Shown here in pieces: positions 1-6,554 of a stretch of 7,708 bases of DNA (position 1 is the stretch's first letter; the number at the start of each line of letters is the position of its first letter). The position numbers and the translations under genes are program-made. The stretch covers positions 1-7,708 of the forward strand of contig JAFSFU010000285.1 in NCBI GenBank assembly GCA_017435025.1. The letters run 5' to 3'. This DNA comes from Lachnospiraceae bacterium (GTDB taxonomy: Bacteria > Bacillota_A > Clostridia > Lachnospirales > Lachnospiraceae). The notes under the pieces were generated by a model. The model worked only from the letters and a program-made list of their open reading frames with translations. It did not search any database and was not told where the DNA came from.

Positions 1-1152
1 ATCATTGGTCTTTTTGCCGGAATATCCGTCGGCGGCGGTGTTATTATTTCCAGATATTTTGGCGCAAAGGACGAAAAAGGATTGCAGATTGCGATCCAAT
101 CCAATTTACTGTTTGGTATTATTGCTGCGATTGTTTCCACAATCGTAGGTTTGCTGATCGTTCCGCCGTTGTTGGATATTATGAATGTGCCGGATAGCGT
201 TATGCCGGAGGCATTGGCGTATTTCCGTATTTATTTTGGCGGTGTTTCGACAGTAATCTTGTATAACACCTGCATGGCGATCATGCGTGCCTGCGGAGAC
301 AGTGTGCGACCGTTATATTACCTTGTGATCTCAACCATTGTAAATGTGATCCTGGATCTGATCTTTGTTGCAGGATTCCATTGGGGCGCCGGCGGTGCGG
401 CATTTGCGACGGTCATTGCACAGGGACTTAGCGCAGTCCTTTGTTTTATCCGCATGTCGAAAGGAATGGATACGGTCAATATTACTTTCAAGGGTATACG
501 TTTCCATAAGGCGACAATGGTAAAGATTATTCAGCAGGGACTTCCGGCCGGTATCCAGAATACGGTAAACAGTATCGGAAACATGGTTGTACAGTCTGTG
601 ATCAATTCCTTTGGTGCGTTCGCAATTTCCGGTTATGGTGCATTCCAGAAAATTGAAGGAATTGCATTTTTGCCGATCATGAGTATGAGTATGGCATTGC
701 CGACTTTTGTTAGTCAGAACCTTGGTGCCGGCCAGGTGCAGCGTGCGAAAAAGGGTGCATTGATCGGTATCATCGGCAGTGCAGTATTCGCAGAACTGGT
801 GGCACTTTGCCTTTATCTGTTCTGCCCATACTTGTTGCAGATTTTTATCAGTTCACCGGAGGCGATCGAGTATGGTGTCGGTCATTCTCATATTGTTGCA
901 TGGTTCTTTTTCCTGCTTTCCTTTACCCATTGTTCCGCGGGTGCATTGAGAGGATGCGGAAAGTCCATGGTTCCGATGGTAACACTTTTGGTATCTTGGT
1001 GTGGAATTCGAATCATCTATGTGACCCAAGCAATTAAGTTTTTCCCGGAATTTTCTACGGTTTCCTGGGCATATCCGATTACCTGGTCGATCACGGCGGT
1101 TGTGCTGACGGTATGGCTGATCCGTATGGACTGGAATAAAGCACATGTTTAA
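1..1152 (+). CDS. MATE-family efflux transporter (5' end cut off by window)
   Basis: Integral inner-membrane antiporter of the MATE (multi antimicrobial extrusion) family, which exports drugs or metabolites in exchange for Na+ or H+. The reading frame is open from base 1, so the gene starts left of the window. An internal TTG at 82 is not a credible start because conserved MATE sequence (GISVGGG, SRYFGAKD) lies before it. The visible 383 residues compare with about 450 for the family, so roughly 65-70 N-terminal residues are missing. Recognisable MATE signatures, numbered from the first visible codon, are MRACGDSVRPL (about 95-105), GAGGAAFATVIAQ (about 129-141), GLPAGIQNTVNS (about 180-191) and QNLGAGQ (about 239-245). 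Long hydrophobic segments run throughout, and GLPAGIQ marks the beginning of the second six-helix bundle. The substrate cannot be deduced. The methyltransferase gene starts 29 bp downstream on the same strand, so it is probably the first visible gene of a short operon. Family call is secure; physiological role unknown. Confidence 0.93.
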   Translation: MIGLFAGISVGGGVIISRYFGAKDEKGLQIAIQSNLLFGIIAAIVSTIVGLLIVPPLLDIMNVPDSVMPEALAYFRIYFGGVSTVILYNTCMAIMRACGDSVRPLYYLVISTIVNVILDLIFVAGFHWGAGGAAFATVIAQGLSAVLCFIRMSKGMDTVNITFKGIRFHKATMVKIIQQGLPAGIQNTVNSIGNMVVQSVINSFGAFAISGYGAFQKIEGIAFLPIMSMSMALPTFVSQNLGAGQVQRAKKGALIGIIGSAVFAELVALCLYLFCPYLLQIFISSPEAIEYGVGHSHIVAWFFFLLSFTHCSAGALRGCGKSMVPMVTLLVSWCGIRIIYVTQAIKFFPEFSTVSWAYPITWSITAVVLTVWLIRMDWNKAHV

Positions 1153-1167
1153 TAGAAATGACTGAGA

Positions 1168-1172
1168 AAGGA
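1168..1172 (+). promoter_or_regulatory. Ribosome binding site of the RsmH-like gene
   Basis: AAGGA lies 9 nt before the ATG at 1182 and supports that start. An in-frame ATG at 1158 is followed by a TAA immediately before 1182, so it cannot be the start of this protein. Confidence 0.75.
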
Positions 1173-1181
1173 TTAAAATAA

Positions 1182-2234
1182 ATGGAAGAGAAACAGGTTC
1201 ACAAACGCAGGGTGCGGTATAAGGGAACGCATCCGAGAACGTTTGCCGAAAAATATAAAGAGCAGAATCCGGAAAAGTATGCAGATACCATCGAAAAGGT
1301 GATCAAAAAGGGCAGTACACCGGCGGGAATGCATATTTCGATCATGGTGCAGGAGATTCTTGATTTTCTGCAGATCAAACCGGGACAGAAAGGAATGGAT
1401 GCTACACTGGGGTATGGCGGTCACAGCACGGAAATGCTGAAATGCTTAAATGGAGAAGGACATCTTCATTCTCTGGACGTGGATCCGATCGAAATTGTAA
1501 AGACAAAAGAGCGTATCGCCTCCCGCGGATTTGGGGATGATATTTTCACCGCTCATCAGATGAATTTTGCGGATATTGATCAATTGGCGAAAGCGGTTGG
1601 GCTGTTTGATTTTGCAATGGCGGATCTTGGCGTTTCCTCTATGCAGATCGACAATCCGGAACGTGGTTTTACTTATAAATATGACGGACCGCTTGATCTT
1701 CGATTGAATCCGGAAAAAGGAATCTCTGCGGCGGATCGCCTTTCTGATATTACAAAGGAAGAACTGGTCGGTTTGCTGATTGAAAATTCAGATGAGCCGT
1801 ATGCGGAAGAAATCGCAAAGGAAGTAATCCGCAGAAACCGCAAAAAAGAGTATATTAAGACAACTCTCCAGTTTAAAGAGGCGATCGAGGCGGCTCTGAA
1901 GTTTCTGCCGGATGACGAAAAGAAGGAAGCTGTTAAAAAGGCCTGTGCGAGATGTTTCCAGGCGCTTCGTATCGATGTGAACAGTGAATTTGAAGTACTC
2001 TACAGTTTTATGGAGAAATTGCCGGGAGTATTGGCACCGGGCGGCCGTGTGGCAATCCTGACATTCCACTCCGGTGAAGACCGACTGGTTAAGAAGTTTT
2101 TGAAAGATGGTTTAAAGAATGGTCTGTACAGTGAAATCTCTGAGGATGTGATCCGTCCTTCGGCAGAAGAGTGCAATCGCAATCCGAGAGCACGTTCGAC
2201 AAAGATGCGCTGGGCAGTAAGGGCGATGGAGTAA
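1182..2234 (+). CDS. RsmH/MraW-family SAM-dependent methyltransferase, divergent paralogue
   Basis: The RsmH family makes N4-methylcytidine at position 1402 of 16S rRNA in the ribosomal P site. The fold is a class I SAM-dependent methyltransferase with an inserted helical domain. Visible family motifs are the SAM-binding loop DATLGYGGHS (73-82), the acidic LDVDP (98-102), ADLGVSSMQIDNPERGF (147-163), DGPLDLRLNP (168-177), FQALRIDVNSE (259-269) and FHSGEDR (295-301). It differs from the housekeeping enzyme in three ways. It has a basic extension of about 50 residues (KRRVRYKG..., ending TPAGMH) before the first conserved block. It has FHSGEDR where canonical RsmH has FHSLEDR. It ends in a distinctive tail, VIRPSAEECNRNPRARSTKMRWAVRA. 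At 350 aa it is longer than the usual ~310. There is no mraZ, ftsL or ftsI beside it, as there would be at the classic locus. I recall similar extended RsmH-like proteins in other clostridia, but their exact substrate is unknown to me. 16S C1402 methylation is therefore a family-based guess. The methyltransferase call is secure; target specificity is not. Confidence 0.88.
   Translation: MEEKQVHKRRVRYKGTHPRTFAEKYKEQNPEKYADTIEKVIKKGSTPAGMHISIMVQEILDFLQIKPGQKGMDATLGYGGHSTEMLKCLNGEGHLHSLDVDPIEIVKTKERIASRGFGDDIFTAHQMNFADIDQLAKAVGLFDFAMADLGVSSMQIDNPERGFTYKYDGPLDLRLNPEKGISAADRLSDITKEELVGLLIENSDEPYAEEIAKEVIRRNRKKEYIKTTLQFKEAIEAALKFLPDDEKKEAVKKACARCFQALRIDVNSEFEVLYSFMEKLPGVLAPGGRVAILTFHSGEDRLVKKFLKDGLKNGLYSEISEDVIRPSAEECNRNPRARSTKMRWAVRAME
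2228..2231 (+). promoter_or_regulatory. Ribosome binding site inside the end of the RsmH-like gene
   Basis: GGAG, 7 nt before the ATG at 2239, lies within the last codons of the upstream gene. Only four bases separate the TAA at 2232-2234 from the next ATG, an arrangement typical of translational coupling by terminating ribosomes. Confidence 0.7.
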
Positions 2235-2238
2235 ATAG

Positions 2239-4092
2239 ATGGAAAAATTAAAAGAAACAGATAAAACACATGCATATGAAGCAAGACAGCTGAAACCAAT
2301 AGTCGGAATCGTCGGTCTTCTTGTGATGCCGTTTGTATCGTATGCGTTGTTTGAAGCGGTTACCGGGAATCTGACAAAGATATCTGCAACCATGTCGCTT
2401 TTAAATATTCTCTGGTACTGCATTTTTTATCTGGCAGTTTTTGCGATCTGCGGCAGCTCCAGAATTACAATCGGTTTTTCTTCTGTCGCATTTTATATTC
2501 TGTCATTGGCAGAGACTTTCGTAGTAGCATTTCGGTCAAAACCGATCATGCTTTGGGATTTTATGGCCTTCCGCACAGCGATGTCGGTGGCAGGCAACTA
2601 TGAGTTCCAGATTTCTGCCAGAATGGTGATCTGTGGTTTGCTGGTGATTCTTTTCAATGGTTTATTCTGGTTCTTTCCGGTCCGTGTAAAAGGATGGAAA
2701 AAACGCAGTATAACAGCATTAGCGGGTGCTGCCGGTGCATATCTTGGCGTGATTTTCTTCTATCAGGGAGTGATTCCCCAAATGTGGCTGGAAGTAAACC
2801 AGTGGGCGATTAAAGAGAGCTATGAAGAGAATGGATTTGTATTATCTTCTGCTATTTCGGCAAAATACATTTTCGTGGCTCCGCCGGAAGGCTATTCTGC
2901 AGAGCGCTTAAATACCATTTACGAGGAATTGAAGGGAAGCATTGACCCGGATACGGCTAAGGATTCGATTCAGCCGGTGAATCTGATCTGCATTATGAAT
3001 GAAAGTCTTGCAGAGTTAAAAGTTGCCGGAGATTTTGAGACGAATGAGCCGTATTTTCCGTATATGGACAGTTTGCAGGAAAATACGATCAAAGGAAGTT
3101 TGTATGTACCGGTGTTTGGTTCTCTGACCAGTAACTCAGAATTTGAATTTCTGACCAGTGATCTCTGCCAGATCCTTCCGAGAAATACCATCGCATACCA
3201 GATGTATGTAAAACCGAATACGTATTCGCTGGTTTCGACTTTAGAAGCGCAGGGATTTTCCAGTGTGGCTATGCATCCATACCCGGGAGAGAACTGGAAT
3301 CGAATCCAATGTTATAACAATATGGGATTCGATGTGTTTTATGATGAAGAGCACTATGCAGACGCAGACCGGTTGAGAAACTATGTCAGTGATAAAGGCG
3401 ATTACGATAAGATCATCGAATTGGTAGGAGCAAAAGAGGCACCGGAAGATAAGTTGTTTGTATTCAATGTAACGATGCAGAACCATGGTGGCTATGAAGG
3501 AAGTTTTGACAATTTCGAGCAGGAAATTTATCTGACCGGAGAACATGAGGGAATGTATCCAAAGGCGGATCAGTACCTATCCTTGATGAAGGAGTCTGAT
3601 GATGCATTCCGATATCTGACAGAATATTTTATGGAATCGGATGAACCGACGATGATCGTGATGTTCGGAGATCATCAGCCCAGTGTGGAAGATGAGTTTT
3701 ATGACGATATTGCCGGAAAACCGAGCAGCGAGGTTCAGGCGCAGGAGCGTACGATGTGGTATCAGACGCCGTATATTATCTGGACAAACTATGATATCGA
3801 AGAGGAGGAGCGCGGCGATATGGGATGTGTCAGTCTTGCATCCTATATGTTAGATGTTGCGAATCTTCAGATGACCCCATATGATCAGTTCATGCTGGAA
3901 TTGACCGAACAGCTTCCGGTTATTAATTTTATCGGATGCTATGATACGGAAGGAAAGTTCTACTTATGGGGGGATGCCCTTCGTGGTGATCACGATTTTT
4001 CACCAAAGCTAAGGGAATATGAGATGCTTGTTTACAATCACAGTCTTGACAGCAAAAAGACATCGGAACTGTTCACAATACCTTCAGAATAA
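2239..4092 (+). CDS. LTA synthase-family membrane phosphoglycerol transferase (sulfatase fold)
   Basis: Membrane protein with an extracytoplasmic alkaline-phosphatase/sulfatase-fold domain, resembling LtaS and MdoB phosphoglycerol transferases (COG1368 type). These move glycerol phosphate from phosphatidylglycerol onto a glycolipid anchor or glycan. The 617 aa begin with five probable membrane helices (about 20-40, 52-71, 76-97, 128-147, 157-178), then a linker and the catalytic domain from about 245. Active-site residues by analogy with LtaS are metal-binding E255 (in MNES), the nucleophile T297 (GSLTSNSEFEFL), W353 and R355 (ENWNR), H416 (MQNHGG), and D478/H479 in the GDHQP motif. All the key residues are present, so the enzyme should be active. 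Length fits LtaS (about 650). The substrate is open: lipoteichoic acid synthesis, LTA primase activity, or phosphoglycerol decoration of another surface glycan are all possible, and no glycosyltransferase neighbour narrows the choice. It lies 4 bp behind the RsmH-like gene, and no clear terminator follows it. Family call is strong; the polymer made is unknown. Confidence 0.9.
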   Translation: MEKLKETDKTHAYEARQLKPIVGIVGLLVMPFVSYALFEAVTGNLTKISATMSLLNILWYCIFYLAVFAICGSSRITIGFSSVAFYILSLAETFVVAFRSKPIMLWDFMAFRTAMSVAGNYEFQISARMVICGLLVILFNGLFWFFPVRVKGWKKRSITALAGAAGAYLGVIFFYQGVIPQMWLEVNQWAIKESYEENGFVLSSAISAKYIFVAPPEGYSAERLNTIYEELKGSIDPDTAKDSIQPVNLICIMNESLAELKVAGDFETNEPYFPYMDSLQENTIKGSLYVPVFGSLTSNSEFEFLTSDLCQILPRNTIAYQMYVKPNTYSLVSTLEAQGFSSVAMHPYPGENWNRIQCYNNMGFDVFYDEEHYADADRLRNYVSDKGDYDKIIELVGAKEAPEDKLFVFNVTMQNHGGYEGSFDNFEQEIYLTGEHEGMYPKADQYLSLMKESDDAFRYLTEYFMESDEPTMIVMFGDHQPSVEDEFYDDIAGKPSSEVQAQERTMWYQTPYIIWTNYDIEEEERGDMGCVSLASYMLDVANLQMTPYDQFMLELTEQLPVINFIGCYDTEGKFYLWGDALRGDHDFSPKLREYEMLVYNHSLDSKKTSELFTIPSE

Positions 4093-4097
4093 ATCGG

Positions 4098-4130
4098 AAA
4101 TGGTCAGCAATCTCAACTTGCAATCCATTT
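4098..4130 (+). repeat. Nested imperfect inverted repeat overlapping the -35 box
   Basis: Outer arms AAATGG (4098-4103) and CCATTT (4125-4130) enclose inner arms GCAA (4107-4110) and TTGC (4118-4121). The arms are separated by 3-nt mismatched bulges on each side, with a 7-nt centre. The inner right arm overlaps the -35 hexamer of the downstream promoter. There is no T-run after it, so it is a weak terminator candidate for the upstream operon. It is more plausibly a regulator-binding dyad, possibly for the adjacent GntR protein. The base pairing is seen directly; the role is inference. Confidence 0.35.
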
Positions 4131-4146
4131 GTATTGGTGATATGAT
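4118..4146 (+). promoter_or_regulatory. Sigma-A-type promoter of the GntR regulator gene
   Basis: The -35 hexamer TTGCAA (4118-4123) and -10 hexamer TATGAT (4141-4146) are separated by exactly 17 bp. A TG one base before the -10 (4138-4139) makes it an extended -10 element. Transcription would start near 4152-4154, leaving a leader of about 35 nt before the ATG at 4188. It is the best promoter match I saw in the intergenic regions and marks the boundary between the two gene blocks. It may also feed the downstream uronate genes if RNA polymerase reads through the stem-loop at 4870-4893. Confidence 0.75.
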
Positions 4147-4158
4147 AGAAGATGAAGG

Positions 4159-4168
4159 TAACATGTTA
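4159..4168 (+). promoter_or_regulatory. Perfect 10-bp palindrome, candidate operator
   Basis: TAACATGTTA is a perfect palindrome lying just after the predicted transcription start (about +6 to +16) and before the regulator's ribosome binding site. Dimeric GntR/FCD regulators bind short dyads, often near their own promoters, so this is a candidate autoregulatory operator. No second copy of it appears in front of the reductase gene. A 10-bp palindrome can occur by chance, so the confidence is modest. Confidence 0.35.
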
Positions 4169-4187
4169 GTAGTGGCGAGGAAATGCT

Positions 4188-4859
4188 ATGGATAAGTCTC
4201 TGAATCAGGAAACCTACAACCAATTGAAGAGAGAAATTTTGACATTTGTCTTAAAACCAGGTGAAAGTGTTTCGGCGGCGAAACTGGCTGACCGTTATCA
4301 GGTGAGCAGAACGCCGGTACGGGAAGCGCTTGTGAAGCTTGAAACCGAAGGAATGGTGCATATTTTCCCGCAATCCAAAACAGTTATTTCTAGGATTAAT
4401 GTTCATCGGGTAAGACAGGAATGGTTTATCAGAAAGACTCTTGAGCTCGGTATGGTCGATGCCTTTTTTAAAAAGGTCAAAGACCAGGATCTCGAACTTA
4501 TGCAGATGTATAACAATGAGATCGTTAAACTTGCGAATGGGCCGATGAATCTGGAGGATGAGTATGACTTCCAGGGATTCGACAATGACTTTCACGGCGT
4601 TACATATATGACAGCCGGTGAGAGATTGTCCGCAACGATCATTTACTTTATGACTGCTCATTATAACCGCGTCCGGATTTTGATCGATCGGGAAGAGGAG
4701 AGCAAAAAGCGAATTCTTGCAGAGCATGGTATGCTGATGGAATGCATTCGAAATCGCGAAAAAGAGAAATACCGCAGTATACTGGAAGCGCATTTGTCTC
4801 ATATTTTGAATGATATTGACGATATGCGGAATCAGTATCCGGATTATTTCGAAGGGTAA
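4188..4859 (+). CDS. GntR-family transcriptional regulator, FCD-domain type (probable hexuronate regulator)
   Basis: DNA-binding regulator of the FadR/VanR branch of GntR, 223 aa, a typical length. The N-terminal winged helix (about 5-72) shows YNQLKREILTFVLKPGESVS, then LADRYQVSRTPVREALVKLETEGMV (33-57), the classic GntR recognition region. The C-terminal all-helical FCD ligand domain (about 78-212) keeps a likely metal/ligand set: D132 and H136 (FDNDFH), H180 (AEHG) and H202 (AHLSH). In FCD regulators such residues hold a metal ion that coordinates a carboxylate effector, which fits a sugar-acid ligand. The start at 4188 is supported by an AGGA 6 nt upstream. An ATG at 4183 is out of frame and soon stops. 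The gene has its own promoter and lies 68 bp before a hexuronate reductase, followed by uronate isomerase, so a UxuR/ExuR-like role in hexuronate catabolism is likely. The effector (fructuronate, tagaturonate, a downstream acid or other) and whether it represses or activates cannot be read from sequence. Confidence 0.9.
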   Translation: MDKSLNQETYNQLKREILTFVLKPGESVSAAKLADRYQVSRTPVREALVKLETEGMVHIFPQSKTVISRINVHRVRQEWFIRKTLELGMVDAFFKKVKDQDLELMQMYNNEIVKLANGPMNLEDEYDFQGFDNDFHGVTYMTAGERLSATIIYFMTAHYNRVRILIDREEESKKRILAEHGMLMECIRNREKEKYRSILEAHLSHILNDIDDMRNQYPDYFEG

Positions 4860-4869
4860 TTAGGAAACT

Positions 4870-4893
4870 ATGAAAAGGGAGCGCCCTTTTTAT
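4870..4893 (+). terminator. Stem-loop with terminal T-run between regulator and reductase
   Basis: The core stem AAAAGGG (4873-4879) pairs with CCCTTTT (4884-4890) around an AGCG loop. Three further pairs, including one G-U, extend it to 4870/4893. The T-run (4887-4891) is mostly the 3' arm itself, so this is a weak, Rho-independent-like terminator or attenuator rather than a textbook one. An alternative role is an mRNA processing or stabilising hairpin that sets unequal levels of regulator and enzymes. The hairpin is certain; the function is inferred. Confidence 0.5.
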
Positions 4894-4910
4894 GTAAAAG
4901 CAAATAATTT

Positions 4911-4917
4911 AAGGAGG
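4911..4917 (+). promoter_or_regulatory. Strong ribosome binding site of the hexuronate reductase gene
   Basis: AAGGAGG, a full match to the anti-Shine-Dalgarno core, lies 10 nt before the ATG at 4928. It is the strongest ribosome binding site in the window and agrees with high expression of the enzyme gene. Confidence 0.85.
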
Positions 4918-4927
4918 CAATTTTATC

Positions 4928-6535
4928 ATGAAATTATGTCTTGAATCCATTAAAGACAAAGCTGCATGGGAAGCAGCCGGTATTGCTGTTCCGGCATATG
5001 ATGCAGCAGCGGTTGCAGCAAATACAAAAGCGAACCCGGAGTGGGTACACTTTGGTGTAGGTAATATTTTCCGTATCTTTATCGGCGGTATTTCTGATCG
5101 TCTTCTTGAAGCAGGCGAGTCCAACACAGGTATCATCTGTGCAGAGACATTTGACTATGATATCGTAAATAAGATTTACGATCCGTATGACAACCTGGTT
5201 CTGGCTGTTACATTAAAAGCGGATGGTTCCACACAGAAGAAGGTTCTCGGTTCCTTAACAGAAGCAATCCGTGCAAACAGCAAGGAAGAAGCTTCCTGGA
5301 ATCGTTTAAAAGAAATTTTTGTAAATCCGGGCTTAAAGATGATCTCCTTCACAATCACAGAGAAGGGTTACGCATTAAAGGGTGCTGACGGCAACTTCTT
5401 CCCGTTTGTGAAATCTGATATCGAAAATGGTCCGGCTGCTCCGACAGGTGCGATGGCTGTTGTATGTTCTCTTCTGAATGAGAGATACAAAAACGGTGCA
5501 GCTCCGCTTGCAGTGGTAAGTATGGATAACTGTTCCCACAACGGTGCAAAGCTTCAGAGCTCCATCGTTACAGTTGCAAAAGAGTGGTTAGAGCGCGGCA
5601 TGGTTGAAGAAGGTTTCGTTGCATACCTTGAAGACGAGAGCAGGATTTCCTTCCCGTGGTCCATGATCGATAAGATCACACCAAGACCGGCTACAGAGAT
5701 CGCAGAAGCTTTAGAGGCAGCTGGCGTTGAGAATATGCATCCGGTTATCACAGAGAAGAGAACTTATATCGCTCCGTTCGTAAATGCAGAGGGCCCGCAG
5801 TACCTTGTTATCGAGGATAAATTCCCGAACGGCAGACCGGCTCTTGAAAAAGCAGGCGTTTACATGGCAACACGTGACACTGTAAACGAAGTTGAGCGTA
5901 TGAAAGTTACAACATGCTTAAATCCGCTTCACACAGCTCTTGCAACATACGGTTGTGTACTTGGTTATGAGTCCATCGCTGCTGAGATGCAGGATGAAGA
6001 ACTGGTTAAATTAGTAAACGGTATCGGACCGAAAGAGGGTATGCCGGTAGTATGTGATCCGGGCATCCTTTCTCCGAATGATTTCGTTAAGGAAGTTATT
6101 GAAGAGCGTCTTCCGAATAAGTTTATTCCGGATACACCACAGCGTATTGCAACAGATACATCCCAGAAGGTTGGTATCCGTTACGGTGAGACAATCAAAT
6201 CTTACGTTGCAAAAGATGGCACTGCAGCAGCATTAAATTACATTCCGGTAGCGATTGCCGGTTGGTTGAGATATTTAATGGGCGTTAACGATAACGGCGA
6301 AGCATTTGAGCTTTCTCCGGATCCGATGCTCGCTGAGCTTCAGGAGAAGATGGCTGGTATCGAGTTCGGTAATCCGGACAGCGTAGGCGACAAATTACAG
6401 CCGATCCTTTCCAATGCAAATATCTTCGGCATCAACCTTTATGAGGCTGGTCTTGGCGAGAAAGTTGAGACAATCTTCAAAGAGGAAATTGCAGGCGCAG
6501 GTGCTGTAAGAGCAACTCTGAAAAAATACGTTTAA
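4928..6535 (+). CDS. uxuB: Mannitol dehydrogenase-family hexuronate reductase (fructuronate/tagaturonate reductase)
   Basis: Cytosolic NAD(P)-dependent oxidoreductase of the polyol-specific long-chain (mannitol dehydrogenase) family, 535 aa, near the usual 480-540. The likely reaction is reduction of D-fructuronate to D-mannonate (UxuB), or of D-tagaturonate to D-altronate (UxaB). Which one cannot be settled here, so the symbol is tentative. The N-terminal Rossmann domain carries HFGVGNIFR (41-49, Gly-x-Gly cofactor loop) and SMDNCSHNG (198-206). The family signature region is ISFPWSMIDKITP (240-252), with Ile-Asp-Lys where the classic signature has Val-Asp-Arg. The probable catalytic Lys-Asn-His trio is K326, N332 and H335 (MKVTTCLNPLHTALA), followed by the helical C-terminal domain. 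The enzyme fits its neighbours: UxaC, 19 bp downstream, makes its substrate, and an FCD regulator precedes it. Thr is encoded by ACA 23 times and ACT 4 times, never ACC or ACG, a narrow codon set suggesting strong expression. I see no separate promoter just upstream, so it may be read from the regulator promoter. Confidence 0.87.
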   Translation: MKLCLESIKDKAAWEAAGIAVPAYDAAAVAANTKANPEWVHFGVGNIFRIFIGGISDRLLEAGESNTGIICAETFDYDIVNKIYDPYDNLVLAVTLKADGSTQKKVLGSLTEAIRANSKEEASWNRLKEIFVNPGLKMISFTITEKGYALKGADGNFFPFVKSDIENGPAAPTGAMAVVCSLLNERYKNGAAPLAVVSMDNCSHNGAKLQSSIVTVAKEWLERGMVEEGFVAYLEDESRISFPWSMIDKITPRPATEIAEALEAAGVENMHPVITEKRTYIAPFVNAEGPQYLVIEDKFPNGRPALEKAGVYMATRDTVNEVERMKVTTCLNPLHTALATYGCVLGYESIAAEMQDEELVKLVNGIGPKEGMPVVCDPGILSPNDFVKEVIEERLPNKFIPDTPQRIATDTSQKVGIRYGETIKSYVAKDGTAAALNYIPVAIAGWLRYLMGVNDNGEAFELSPDPMLAELQEKMAGIEFGNPDSVGDKLQPILSNANIFGINLYEAGLGEKVETIFKEEIAGAGAVRATLKKYV

Positions 6536-6541
6536 TATTTT

Positions 6542-6546
6542 GGAGG
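6542..6546 (+). promoter_or_regulatory. Ribosome binding site of uxaC
   Basis: GGAGG, 8 nt before the ATG at 6555, lies in the 19-bp gap after the reductase. It confirms the uxaC start and indicates that the two genes share one transcript. Confidence 0.8.
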
Positions 6547-6554
6547 AATTCAAA

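Noticed and set aside
82..84. TTG as a possible start for the MATE transporter
   Set aside because: Conserved MATE sequence continues in frame upstream to base 1, so the true start is outside the window.
1158..1181. Seven-codon ATG...TAA mini-frame just before the RsmH-like gene
   Set aside because: Too short to support as a leader peptide, has no RBS of its own, and is probably chance.
2000..2423. Two overlapping minus-strand open frames of about 100 codons at the RsmH-like/LTA synthase-like junction
   Set aside because: Both lie antisense to convincing genes and show no recognisable protein features.
4093..4117. Intrinsic terminator for the upstream three-gene block
   Set aside because: No GC-rich stem followed by a T-run is present. 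The inverted repeat there overlaps the next promoter and fits an operator better.
4251..4802. 183-codon open frame on the minus strand across the regulator gene
   Set aside because: It is entirely antisense to a well-supported GntR gene, has no Shine-Dalgarno before its start, and its translation resembles no family I recognise.
4892..4906. Possible catabolite-repression (cre) site before the reductase gene
   Set aside because: TGTAAAAGCAAAT superficially resembles one but lacks the central CG of the cre consensus.
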